Part shown: piece by piece, positions 36,720 to 48,099 of the stretch
Position numbering within the stretch: the first letter of the stretch is position 1
Layout of the letters: every line of letters begins with the position of its first letter
Assembly: GCA_032622095.1 (NCBI GenBank)
Contig: CP136062.1
Coordinates: 228,796,578-228,860,577 of the forward strand
Direction of reading: 5' to 3'
Length of the DNA: 64,000 nucleotides
From: Siphonodentalium dalli
Taxonomy: Eukaryota > Mollusca > Scaphopoda > Gadilida > Siphonodentaliidae
Notes under the pieces: model-generated
Seen by the model: the letters and a program-made list of their open reading frames with translations, nothing else
The model's database searches: none
Told to the model about the DNA's origin: nothing
Position numbers and translations under genes: made by a program

Positions 36720-38455
36720 CAGAACATAATTAAATATCAGCACGGTACTACCATTGTACAAAGGCACAATAGTATCGTAGCACCACGGTAGTACCAATGT
36801 ATACAATGATAGTATGGTACTACCATGGTACAGCCATGGTACTAACACAACATGGTATGTACTAAGACGGTAAAGTGATATTTATCATGGTACTACCATC
36901 ATACGTAAGCCATATTTCAGAACTCATGTGTGGATTACCTTATCTCTCGTCCCAACAAAATATGAAACTATTTTCCATCACACAGCAATATATTGCAGCG
37001 ACTAAGCGTTTTGACCCCTAATGATTATATTTATCTTATTTGCGAATCTATACTTGCTTCCGGAATTTCAACTTTTACCTCACAAGTGGACAAACCTCCC
37101 ATTCAAACATCTCATTCTGATTTATCATCTGTATTGCCTTCCAGAGCACAACAATAACAAAATAGATAACGAATCAAGTGTACCATTATATTTTACAACC
37201 AACACAAAAGTGCTTAGAACAGATAATATATTGGCACTTGTCAATCATTCCAACATTAATAAAATAGTGACATTCTTCAAATACAAATTTTCTCACAGAT
37301 AAGAAGCAATCTCATGTTGGATCATCTCTGGAAGGCGCTACACATTATATCTCCCATAACTTCTCACCATGTAAATAAGTTTGTACCGTCATCTTGATCA
37401 CATGTGTGTTAAAATATTGTATTAGGAGAGGGGCTTCATAAGTTGCAAAAACTTGTGCCCCAATCCATTTTGTATATTTTGCAAATAAAATATGTTTCAA
37501 GTCAAATCATACGTACTAACACGGTACAGTGATATTTACCATGGTACTACCATGATACGTACTAACACGGTAACGCGATATTTACCATGGTACTACCATA
37601 ACACCATGGAACTGTATTAGGGTACTTTGCCATGTTACAGTTGGCGCAGTTGTAGTGTGTCTTTTGCCATATTGGACTAGATTATTCTACTCTATATGTT
37701 GAAATTGATACTAATTTAATACCAATTTGTAGTGTCTTTTGTCGTAGAAAATATCATGGTCAACACTATATTGTACTATATTATTCTACCACGCACAGTT
37801 ATAAAATAATATGGCATATATGCAGTGCTACCACAATGGTTATATTGTGCTACCTTCTTCTATTTACAATAGCTGTAATTATATTACTACGACATAACGT
37901 GGCTAACATAACACCATGCTAATAAAATTAGATCACTTATGTCAGGAGATTTGAAAAAATTACTTTTATATATAACAACTACCATAGTACCTCCATATGA
38001 TACAGCATGGTATTACCCCGCTCCGTTCAAAATCAAAGGATGTGTTCTTAGCTGTCACATAACATTAATAATACGGAATGTAGAACTCGTTTATTAACAA
38101 CATTAACCAACCCATATAAAACCACCATGACCTCCAATTTGTTGTTTAAAATGTTAAGGTCTCTAAAACGTACCGTGGTGAAGTACCATGATACCACCCT
38201 GGTAAAGTAATCTGGTACTAGCGTCGTGAAGTACCATGCTATTTATACCAGTCATTCCGCCGTGTGGTTAAGTATCCTAGTACTACCATGATAAAGTACC
38301 CTGGTACGACCATGGTAAAGTACCATGTTACTATCATGGTAACGTACGATGGTACCACCATGCTAAATTACCATGATACTACAATGGTACTTATATAAAT
38401 ATATCGGCTATTATACCATGTGGTACTTTACCATCGTACCACCATGGTGAGTTTG
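36720..38455. repeat. palindromic TACCATGGTAC-type interspersed repeats
   Basis: Blocks such as GGTACTACCATGGTAC, ACCATGATAC, GTACTAACACGGTA and AAAGTACCATG recur irregularly. They are densest at 36740-36900, 37505-37640 and 38165-38450, with ordinary AT-rich DNA between. The core CCATGG/GGTAC is self-complementary, so both strands look alike and local hairpins can form. No exon was seen within it. Confidence 0.65.
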
Positions 38456-38501
38456 TATATAGGAAGCACCATATACTCGATTCTGCAGACGATAGCCCGT
38501 G

Positions 38502-39476
38502 CTAACATGTTGCGGTTAGTTTTATATTTGATTTTCTTTTGTTTGCTGGCGCTGATGCAGCATTATAACATAAGGTGATAAGTAGAGCTAAATTATTCAA
38601 CGATACAGCATTATAACACAAGGTGATGAGTAGAGCTAAATTATTCAACAATACAGCATTATAACACAAGGTGATGAGTAAAGTTAAACTATTCAACGAT
38701 AGAGCATTATAACATAAGGTGATAAGTAGAGCTAAATTATTCAACGATACAGCATTATAACACAAGGTGATAAGTAGAGCTAAATTATTCAACGATACAG
38801 CATTATAACACAAGGTGATAAGCACAGTTAAACTATTCAACGATACAGCATTATAACATAAGGTGATAACTAGAGCTAAATTATTCAACGATACAGCATT
38901 ATAACACAAGGTGATGAGTAGAGCTAAATTATTCAACAATACAGCATTATAACACAAGGTGATGAGTAAAGTTAAACTATTCAACGATAGAGCATTATAA
39001 CATAAGGTGATAAGTAGAGCTAAATTATTCAACGATACAGCATTATAACACAAGGTGATAAGTAGAGCTAAATTATTCAACGATACAGCATTATAACACA
39101 AGGTGATAAGCACAGTTAAACTATTCAACGATACAGCATTATAACATAAGGTGATAACTAGAGCTAAATTATTCAACGATACAGCATTATAACACAAGGT
39201 GATGAGTAGAGCTAAATTATTCAACAATACAGCATTATAACACAAGGTGATGAGTAAAGTTAAACTATTCAACGATACAGCATTATAACATAAGGTGATA
39301 AGTAGAGCTAAATTATTCAACGATACAGCATTATAACACAAGGTGATAAGCACAGTTAAAGTATTCAACGATACAGCATTATAACACAAGGTGATAAGTA
39401 GAGCTAAATTATTCAACAATACAGCATTATAACACAAGGTGATAAGTAGAGCTAAATTATTCAATGAAATACGCAT
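38502..39476 (-). repeat. 48-bp minisatellite with 288-bp higher-order unit; open minus frame
   Basis: The unit begins GATACAGCATTATAACACAA and continues GGTGATAAGTAGAGCTAAAT. There are 19 units, and distinctive variants (GATGAGTAAAG at 38673, 38961 and 39249) recur every 288 bp, i.e. every six units. As 48 is a multiple of three, one minus frame stays open for 324 codons. It encodes 19 copies of a 16-residue hydrophobic repeat, LNNLALLITLCYNAVS and variants. The plus frames and other minus frames are stopped in each unit. Many unit differences are synonymous (TTG/TTA, CTC/CTT) or conservative (V/L, A/T, N/S). No homologous protein is known to me and no splice sites are obvious. I regard it as a minisatellite in an intron or intergenic region with an incidental open frame, but coding is not excluded. 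Confidence 0.9.
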
Positions 39477-40251
39477 TTCCGGTGAATATCAGTGCTTGGA
39501 TGTGTCTCTATATATTTGATATTAACCAATATGTCTGCTCCCGTATCTTACGATATCTGAGAAGGGGAGGTTCGATTCGTATATTTTAGATTGGTCAAAC
39601 ATAGTATTAATCGTAATGGAAAAGCTAATATGAATAAATGAGTCAGAATATAAATGCAGTTAGTAGTTAAGTGATCAGTGGATCATTCAATCATGTTTCA
39701 CGATTGCATCTGTGTTTGCATTTAAAGCCACGGATGGCCCTCGTTATAGGTTATCGTTTAGGAATAACAGTTACAAAATTATGAAAATTTCACCAAGAAT
39801 ACACTAATAGTATGGTATAATTATAATACGAATACGATAATATCCACACCACACACTTTGTGTGAACCTAGCGTTTGTTGATATACAGCACGTAAAGAGT
39901 GGGCGATAAGCAAAAGACTCAACAGCGTGGCGATTTAGATAGTCAAGTTATTCATGGTGTATCACAATTACATCTGTGTTGGCATTTAAAGGCACGAATG
40001 GCCTTCGTTATATGTTATATGTGAGTTTGGACACAAATGAGGTAGCAGCTTGTTTGAAAAATAGTTTTGCATATGATCGTAGCTGCCAAAATAATATGTA
40101 GTATATAACTATCATAGTTTATAACCCTTTTCCTCGTTTCTGGTCGCGTTTGTGATCGCTTCGGCCATTTTTAATGCGCGATACTCATCAACTCGAAACC
40201 ACATGATTCCCCAGTATCCCCACCCTCTTATATACATGTATGAGTACTTAC
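39477..40251. other. no exon; short direct duplication
   Basis: About 80 bp around 39685-39760 (TTGCATCTGTGTTTGCATTTAAAG...GGCCCTCGTTATA) recurs diverged at about 39960-40020 in the same orientation. Nothing else was recognised. Confidence 0.5.
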
Positions 40252-40596
40252 TCGTAGTGGTGTTCGGGGTAAATGTGGTAGTCATCGTGGTAGTCGTTGT
40301 TGAAGTCGTTGTTGTAGTCGTTGTTGTAGTCGTGGTAGCCGTTGTTTTAGTCGTCGATGTTGTCGTTGTTGTAGTCGTCGTGGTAGTCGTTGTTGTAGTC
40401 GTCGTGGTAGTCGTTATTGTTGTAGTCGTTGTTGTAGTCGTCGTGGTAGTCGTTGTTGTGGTCGTTGAGGTAGTTGTTGTTGTAGTCGTTGTTGTAGTCG
40501 TTATTGTAGTCGTTGTAGTCGTCGATGTAGTCTTTGTTGCAGCGGTCGTAGTAGTTGATGTACTTGGTTGTCCTGTCGAATTTGAGCCAGGTGAAG
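40252..40596 (-). CDS. Thr-rich mucin-like exon
   Basis: A 345-nt exon with acceptor ATTATGTAG and donor A|GTAAGTACTC, phase 1 on both sides. It encodes ASPGSNSTGQPSTS followed by about 85 residues that are nearly all Thr, with a few Ser, Ala, Lys and Ile, and ends TFTPNTTT. Such regions are heavily O-glycosylated and form extended stalks in secreted or membrane mucins. The DNA is a (GTT/GTC)-type repeat on the plus strand, so length may vary between individuals and replication slippage is likely. Both junction phases fit the EB exon at 34251-34376. The valine-rich plus frame over the same DNA is the antisense shadow. Upstream exons (signal peptide) were not found in the window. Confidence 0.78.
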
Positions 40597-40960
40597 CTAC
40601 ATAATATAAACAAAGCAATGTATATGTAAGGTGGTGTCTTACCAGATGACGCATCAGACCGTGTCAGTGGAAATCACTCACAGCCCTCCGGATTGAAAGT
40701 AACAATTCATGCAGAATAAAGGAATGGCTGACGGCATGTGACGGTTTTCCGTTTGTCAATTTAGTTGTTGTCAATTACATGATGCCTTGACTTCTATCCG
40801 ACATATAATTTCCTCACATAATGAAGGTTGTACATTAATTAAATGGGAGGATGTCTGCTAGAAAACGAAGTCAATGGTATGATCATCAGGGACCCTATTT
40901 ATCGCAGACACATTGTTCATCGACATGAGACTTGAAGTGAATGCATGATCCTTTATTATA

Positions 40961-41066
40961 TCACGACTTTATTATATTAATTATATCAACAACCACTATT
41001 ATTGTTCAATGTCCATGTAAGTGTGCGAGACACATCAAAAGCATGTACCAAGTATATAATATATAT
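40961..41066. repeat. 111-bp repeat, separated copy
   Basis: Contains TCACGACTTTATTATATTAA, then CAACCACTATTATTGTTCAAT and GACACATCAAAAGCATGTA. Three more copies lie in tandem at 42078-42372. About 1 kb, starting with the palindrome at 41069, separates this copy from the others and may be an insertion into the array. Confidence 0.75.
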
Positions 41067-41068
41067 AT

Positions 41069-41227
41069 GCAATCAACGTCGTTTTCGATGCATCTGTCGG
41101 CGTATAGAAGTGTCGGATGCCGAATTACATACTGTATATTTTCGCGAAGCGAAATTATACAAAGTATGTAGTTCGGCATCCGACACTTCTATACGCCGAC
41201 AGATGCATCGAAAACGACGTTGATTGC
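41069..41227. mobile_element. near-perfect 159-bp palindrome (MITE-like)
   Basis: The left arm starts GCAATCAACGTCGTTTTCGA and is matched to within two or three bases by the reverse complement ending TCGAAAACGACGTTGATTGC. The arms are about 70 bp. The loop ATTTTCGCGAAGCGAAAT is itself palindromic. It would fold into an almost continuous hairpin. No coding capacity. Confidence 0.85.
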
Positions 41228-42077
41228 TAATAATTACGACAATCCGCATATTAGTTGGTGATTAAACAAGTTTTTTTTAAAGAAACTATATTAAAAACAC
41301 TAAAATAGTAAAAATATCCAAGTGATATTTGTGTCTGGACTCAGCTGCTCTCTTAACCGAAATGGGAAATTGGGTCGAGAATAAATTGGGCGACCGACCG
41401 GAAGTTAGAGATGAACACACACAATTCGATCGCTGTTTCCGACATTCCAACTACACAAAAGCAAGAGACCACACCCGTAAACTATTAAACTGTACTTGCT
41501 GGTGTAAATTTCACTTATTTAAAACGATTCTAGAACATGTATTGTCATAAAGGCAGTCCGATTCGATAGCGATTCCGAAGCGGTGTTCCCAAACTTCGCC
41601 ACCGAATTTGTGGTCTCCGGCGACTCGAAAAGTAAACAGTCGCTACAAAGGTGCATTCTATGCTCTCATGACCACTGCCATGTCATATTATTATTGGCAC
41701 GAAGCTGGATAAATGCTAATACTAATGGTGGAATAGTTATGTAATACATTCTTTTATCCCCAAATAAATTAATGTACTATTTTGCTGTTTAATCGGCGAT
41801 AATTTTTCGCTGATATTTGGCGTCTTGCGTTACCACTAGAAACGGAAGTGATTTCTTGCGATTTGATTGGTGGACAAAATAAAATTCCGGGTAAATTCGC
41901 CCCATGGATATTCGACTTGGTTTGCGAACTTTTTAAGGTATCACTACCCCCAGCGATGCGGGAAACGACACTTCCCTCCACTGATAGATATTGTCGCTAC
42001 CAAGCGTATCTAAGGACCTTGAGCAATCAAATGCACGCATTTTAGTCAAAGCGAAAGTAGTTGTAATTATAATGCAG
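41228..42077. other. no gene recognised
   Basis: Overlapping open frames on both strands near 41770-42045 (65-70 codons) and a 73-codon plus frame at 41329 have no recognisable domain. Confidence 0.4.
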
Positions 42078-42372
42078 TCACGACTTTATTATATTAATTA
42101 TATCTACAACCACTATTATTGTTCAATTTCCATGTAACTATGTGAGACGCATCAAAAGCATATATCAAGCATATAATATATAATGCAGTCACGACTTTAT
42201 TGTATTAATTATAGCTATAACCATTATTATTGTTCAATTTCCATGCAAGTATGTGAGACACATCAAAAGCATGTATGAAGCATATAATATATTATGCAGT
42301 CACGACTTTATTATATTAATTATAAGCTACAACCATTATTATTATTCAATTTCTATGCAAGTATGTGATACA
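42078..42372. repeat. 111-bp tandem repeat, three copies
   Basis: TCACGACTTTAT... starts at 42078, 42189 and 42300, exactly 111 bp apart. The last copy is truncated. Same family as 40961-41066. Confidence 0.85.
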
Positions 42373-42903
42373 CGAAAACACGACGGTTAATGGTTGCGAC
42401 CATGTATACGACGCTAGGTGTAAAGATTGCACGTTTGATCAGTATATACCCGTGCGCTTTTAGAAAAACGAACTTAAAACAAGAAATATTTTCTTGTAGA
42501 GCAAAAAAATAAATTCCTCATAAAACTTCAAATTCTAATTATATGTCCTTCAGAATTACTATGGTATAGTTAGATAATATGTCGCTTATCGTTTCAATCG
42601 CCCAAATCAGCCTTCCGGTCTCAGTAACTCATTACATCTCGTGTACAATGATCAAAATAAAGTTTATCTTCACCTGGATGCGTTATTGACAAGTATGTTC
42701 GTTTCCAAGATATAATTATGATATAGATACATGTACCAAATTGTATTGAAATATAATATTGATATCTATGGTTTGTTTACTAATACTTGGATTAAATTAT
42801 AATAAATAACAATTTACTATAAGGCGCGTTATAGAATATTACATCATTATTTCGGTCATAACTCATAATATCTTGTTAGAGAAATGACTAACCTTTGTCA
42901 TGC

Positions 42904-44373
42904 AACACTGAAGAAAAAGTTAGTCAATATGACTAACCTAAGTTAGTCATATTGACTAACAATATGACTAACTTATTATTGGTCCACAAGATGACAAACT
43001 TCGTTTTGTGATATGCAGAATATTAGTCACAATGTCTATGGTGATGTTAGTCATAACGACTAAGGAATGGTTAGTTAAAACGACTAATTAGACCGTTAGA
43101 CTGAAATCGTCTTTCATCAAAATTACCAGAATTGGGTCATAATGACTAACTTTTCTCAATCACTGAGAAGTTTAACATGTAATTTGGTGGAAATCTTTTA
43201 CAAATTATTTCAATACTCAAGCAGATGTCATATTATCCAGAATCAGTGACCGAATTGAAAGCAGGACAAACTGTAAATCCATTTTTTAAAACACGGATTT
43301 CAGTATTGGTCTATTGAGAGGTGTAACAATAGTTTGTGGTATAGGTCGGTTTTACTAGTTCATTTTTCCGAGATTTATGTGGTGTCATGGAATAATAACC
43401 TTTTAGCCTAATAGTTTAGCCTTTTATGTGGGAGGGAAGTTCTGATATACATGCCATTATATCATCCCATCACATTCGTTCAGTTATAGATCCAATAGGA
43501 CTGTGATACAATATATATAAACGGACTATTTAGCAACAGATCCAATGGGACTGGATACAATATATATATATATTGAATATTTAGCAACAGATGCAATAGG
43601 ACTGTGATACAATATATATATATTGAATAGTTAGCAACAGATCCAAAAGGACTGTGATACAATATATATAAATTGAATATTTAGCAACAGATCCAATATG
43701 ACTGTGATACAAATATATATAACTTGAATATTTAGCAACAGATGCAATAGGACTGTGATACAATATATATATATTGAATATTTAGCAACAGATCCAATAG
43801 GACTGTGATACAATATATATAAATTGAATATTTAGCAACAGATCCAATAGGACTGTGATACAATATATATCACTTGAATATTTAGCAACAGATCCCATAG
43901 GACTGTGATACAATATATATATATTGAATATTTAGCAACAGATCCAATAGGACTGTGATACAATATATATAAATTGAATATTTAGCAACAGATCCCATAG
44001 GACTGTGATACAATATATATATATTGAATATTTAGCAACAGATCCAATAGGACTGTGATACAATATATATAAATTGAATATTTAGCAACAGATCCAATAG
44101 GACTGTGATACAATATATATCACTTGAATATTTAGCAACAGATCCCATAGGACTGTGATACAATATATATAAATTGAATATTTAGCAATGAATAGTAAGA
44201 TTATTTAAGGCAGCGTCGAAATTAGAGTTATTATTTGTGTAACTTAGTCACGATGTCTAACACCAGAGTTAGTCATAGTGACTCGCTGTAAGGTCTGGGT
44301 TAGTCAAAGTGACCCAAAATGCGTGTGACTAACCCTACGTTAGTCATATTGACCCGAATTTGTTCTCAGTGTT
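42904..44373. mobile_element. non-autonomous DNA element with inverted ends and internal minisatellite
   Basis: The left end AACACTGAAGAAAAAG followed by GTCAATATGACTAAC corresponds to the reverse complement of the right end (AACACTGAGAAC...GTCAATATGACTAAC). GTTAGTCA-type motifs in both orientations crowd both subterminal regions (42885-43150 and 44235-44360) and are absent from the middle. A terminus with CACTGA and many short subterminal repeats is reminiscent of CACTA/EnSpm elements, but no transposase is present and a target duplication is not evident. The interior carries the 50-bp array. Elements combining inverted ends with an internal minisatellite are known from bivalves; relationship is not claimed. 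Confidence 0.68.
43481..44190. repeat. 50-bp minisatellite, about 14 units
   Basis: The unit begins GAATATTTAGCAACAGATCC and continues AATAGGACTGTGATACAATA, then TATATAAATT. Variants alternate at the end (TATATATATT, TATATCACTT) and at CCAATAGG/CCCATAGG, hinting at a higher-order pattern of several units on the right side. It lies wholly within the inverted-repeat element. Confidence 0.92.
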
Positions 44374-44799
44374 CTGCTTGCGAACAACAAGTCTCATGAC
44401 TGGTCCGTAATTTTATGTTATGTATTATTGTGCAACTGTACACAATAAAACCTACCAATATATAAATAACATATTCCTTCATTTCGCAATAATCCTTTTC
44501 CTTTAGTTACTCTGTGTCTAATGATTTAGCTATCATAATGGGCAGCAGATCACACACAATCGGGGGAATATATACTACCCAGCTGATAGTATAATGTTCA
44601 CTCATTCCGTGTGTTACGGACGTGGCATAACAGACACAACTTCTTCCACGCGCCCAGTCTTAGAATATTAGAATGTGTGATAACAAAGTCATGTCTTCTA
44701 CTTTTGTAACCCACAACTTCAATTGTAATCGTGATTGTGACATATGTAGGTTTCGCGAAATCACGATTAGAATTAGCAGTTAGAAACATGTTGGCGTGG
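44374..44799. other. no gene recognised
   Basis: AT-rich spacer between repeats. The 84-codon minus frame (44598-44852) has no motif. Confidence 0.4.
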
Positions 44800-45297
44800 G
44801 CCCCATCATTCACCAACATCATATAAAACAATACCCGGTCACTTGGCCCCATCTTTCACCAACTTCATATAAAACAATACTCGGTCACGAGGAAGTCATG
44901 TTAGCGTCACTGGGCCCCATCATTCACCGACATCATATAAATCAATACTCTATTACGAGGAAGGCATGTTTGCGTCACTGGGCCTCGTCATTCACCAACT
45001 TCATATAAAACAATACTCGATCACGAGGAAGGCATGTTAGCGTCACTGGGCCTCATCATTCACCAACATCATATAAATCAATACTCTATTACGAGGAAGG
45101 CATGTTTGCGTCACTGGGCCTCATCATTCACCAACATCATATAAATCAATACTCTATCACGAGGAAGGCATGTTTGCGTCACTGGGCCTCATCATTCACC
45201 AACTTCATATAAAACAATACTCGATCACGAGGAAGGCATGTTAGCGTCACTGGGCCTCATCATTCATCAGCATCATATAAAACAATACTCGATCACG
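44800..45297. repeat. 68-bp tandem repeat, about seven units
   Basis: The unit reads CATTCACCAACATCATATAA, then AACAATACTCGATCACGAGG, then AAGGCATGTTAGCGTCACTG, then GGCCTCAT. Unit starts after the first partial one are spaced 68 bp apart (near 44911, 44979, 45047, 45115, 45183, 45251). Two subtypes alternate (TCGATCACG and TCTATTACG). Confidence 0.9.
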
Positions 45298-45411
45298 TTT
45301 CAGAGTTCGCAATAGACTACACACTACTAAATTTGCAAAATGCAACAATAATTTACATTTGACTCAAAATATATTTACATTTTGCAACATAGTTGGCAAG
45401 GGTCTTATCTA

Positions 45412-46093
45412 TCTCATATATATTTTTGAAGACCTCTGTTTGTCTGTCTGTATGTTTGTTTGTTTGTTTGTCTGTCATTTATACAAATCTACGATTCTCG
45501 ACCGATCGGGACGAAACTTGGTACGTGTGTGTAGTTTGACCAGGCGGTGGACGTTGTCGTATTGGCGAGCCCGTGCGGCGCCCGCTTCGCGCATGCGCAG
45601 ACGAGATCTCGGAAACCAGTAGAGCTATCGACTTGAAATTTGCTATGTGAATGTATCTTGCCCCGGATACGAATTTTATCGGGTCGCCAAGCCCGTGCGA
45701 CGCCAGCTTCGCGCATGCGCAGACGATATATCGGAAACGGGTGGAGCTATCGACTTGAAATTTGGTATGTGAATGTATCTTGCCCCGGATACGAATTTTA
45801 TCGGGTCGCCGAGTCCGTGCGACGCCAGCTTCGCGCATGCGCAGACCAGATCTCGGAAACGGGTGGAGCTATCGACTTGAAATTTGCTATGTGAATGTAT
45901 CTTGCCCCGGATACGAATTTTATCGGGTCGCCGAGCCCGTGCGATGCCAGCTTCGCGCATGCGCAGACCAGATCTCGGAAACGGGTAGAGCTATCGACTT
46001 GAAATTTGGTTTTTGAATAGCCCGGACAACGTCAGGCTCATCCTTGAAATTTGGTTTTTGAATAGCCCGGACAACGTCGGGCTCATCGGCTAG
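45412..46093 (+). mobile_element. Helitron-like unit A with 122-bp tandem repeat
   Basis: Starts TCTCATATATATTTTTGAAG. The body is a tandem repeat with exactly 122-bp period (GCTTCGCGCATGCGCAGAC at 45584, 45706, 45828 and 45950). The 3' hairpin is present twice before CTAG (near 46018 and 46066). The internal arrays give overlapping open frames on both strands that are not genes. Confidence 0.75.
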
Positions 46094-46839
46094 TATACTA
46101 TATAATTTGAGACTTCCGTATATATGTGTGTATATATATATGTGTGTGGGTACTTCATAGAATCGAAAACGCGTGTACAGATTGAGCTCAAACTTCCTAT
46201 GTAAGTGTAAAATCCCACCGACACCGCCGTGGTCGCGTTTTGGGGAAGCTCAGAGCACCCGTTCTCCAATCTCAGTCACAACAAACGGCACTGCGGTGGT
46301 TAAGACATTACGATCTTTATATTGACCTTATACAGAGGTGTTGACAATTAACGCTCTTTATTGCAATGGAAGTGGCTAAACGACTGACCCCATGCGTCCG
46401 AAATACGGATGCGGATTCCAATGGACGTGGCTAAACGACTGACCCCATGCGTCAGAAATACGGATGCGGACGAAATGCAATTATCTCGACTTTCACGACG
46501 GGATTAATTGACTGTCCGCTCTGAAGTTTAGGACGGGGAGGACGGGTACCATGAATTAACTCATTGAAAAACAAAGAATGCGTTATCTCGGAAACGGGTG
46601 CAGCTATCGACTTGAAATTTGGTATGTGAATGTATCTTGCCCCAGATATGAATTTTATCGGGTCTCCGAGCCCGTGCGACGCCAGCTTCGCGCATGCGCA
46701 TACCACAACTCGGAACCGGGTAGAGCTATCGACTTGAAATTTGGTTTTTGAATAGCCCGGACAACGTCGGGCTGGGTAGAGCTATCGACTTGAAATTTGG
46801 TTTTTGAATAGCCCGGACAACGTCGGGTTCATCGGCTAG
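46094..46839 (+). mobile_element. Helitron-like unit B
   Basis: Starts TATACTATATAATTTGAGAC, a diverged 5' end (TA for TC). It contains a 55-bp duplication (GGCTAAACGACTGACCCCAT twice, near 46370 and 46425), then a copy of the 122-bp-type repeat of unit A near 46580-46700, and two copies of the 3' hairpin (near 46757 and 46811) before CTAG. Confidence 0.62.
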
Positions 46840-47503
46840 TCTATTATATATTTTGGAAGATCTGTCCGTGTGTGTGTGCGTGTGTCTGTCTGTCTGTTCG
46901 CGATGGACTTGGTATGTGGGGATACTTTCGGCAGTGGAGTGGCATGGGCCTGTCAATTTGCCCGTGCGACGTGACCTTGACCTTGAAATCGGGTCATTTC
47001 AAGGTCAAACGCCCGAATATCACGGGATTTCGATGAACCTTGGTATGTGGGGGGTACTTTCGGCCGGGGAGTGGCACAGGCCTGTTAATTTGCCCTTGCG
47101 ACGTGACCTTGACCTTGAAATCGGTCATTTCAACCTTGAAATCGGTCATTTCAAGATCAAACGCCCGAATATCACGGGATTTCGATAAAACTTAGTGTCT
47201 AGGGATACTTTCGTATGGGGAGTCTCATTAGCCTATTCATTTGCCCGTGTGGCATGACCTTGCCCTTGAAATCGGGTCAATTACTTTTGTCCACTGGGTG
47301 TTTTGGACGGGTCGAGTCGTGACTCCGACCTGACCTTGACCTTCAAAATGATCAATTCAAGGTCAAATCGGGTAAAACCGGATGGATTTCGACGGGTACG
47401 TTTGTCGGGTACTTTTGTCCTGAGGACAATTCAAGCTCAAATCGCGCAATTCGCCGAAAAGCAGAGGGGAAACAGCCCGGACGAAGTCGGGTCCACATGC
47501 TAG
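46840..47503 (+). mobile_element. Helitron-like unit C, rich in TGACCTTGA/TCAAGGTCA
   Basis: Starts TCTATTATATATTTTGGAAG, followed by a TG-rich run and CTGTCTGTCTGTTCGCGATG. The body repeats a block with GACGTGACCTTGACCTTGAA and TTTCAAGGTCAAACGCCCGA. It ends with the hairpin at 47475-47491 and CTAG at 47500-47503. Confidence 0.78.
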
Positions 47504-48099
47504 TCTATTATATATTTTGGAAGATCTGTGTGTGTGTGTCTGGGGATACTTTCGAATGGGGAGTGTCGTAAGCCTATTCGTTTGCCCGTGCGACGTGACC
47601 TTGACCTTGAAATCGGGCCAATTCAATGTCAAATCGCGAATTTTGATGGGATTTCCACGAAATTTGATACGTGGGGTTAATTTTGTCCACTGAGTGTTTT
47701 GGACGGGTCAAATCGTGACCCCACCTGACCTTGACCTTCAAAATGAACAATTCAAGGTCAAATCGGGCAGAGTTTTGGACGGGTCAAATCGTGACCCCAC
47801 CTGACCTTCAAAATGGACAATTCAAGGTCAAATCGCGCAATTCGCCGAAAAGTTGAGGGGAAACAGCCTCGACCTGACCTTGACCTTCAAAATGATCAAT
47901 TCAATGTCAAATAGGGTAAAACCGTATGGATTTCGACGGGTACTTTTGTCGGGTACTTTTGTCCGGGCAGTGTTTTGGACGGGTGAAATCGTGGCCCCAT
48001 CTGACCTTGACCTTCAAAATGGGCAATTCAAGGTCAAATCGCGCAATTCGCCGTAAAGCAGAGGGAAACAGCCCGGACGAAGTCGGGTCCACCTGCTAG
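47504..48099 (+). mobile_element. Helitron-like unit D
   Basis: Same 5' end and 3' hairpin-CTAG as unit C. The body contains several TGACCTTGACCTTCAAAATG / AATTCAAGGTCAAATCG blocks. Confidence 0.78.

Noticed and set aside
40152-40604. 150-codon Val-rich plus frame
   Set aside because: Antisense of the Thr-rich exon, whose minus-strand splice sites and phase fit other exons.
43480-43813. Three 60-codon minus frames with IYIYCIT repeats
   Set aside because: Products of the 50-bp minisatellite; frame changes every unit.
45479-46016. Overlapping Arg/Ala-rich frames on both strands
   Set aside because: They arise from the 122-bp tandem repeat of Helitron-like unit A and shift frame every unit.
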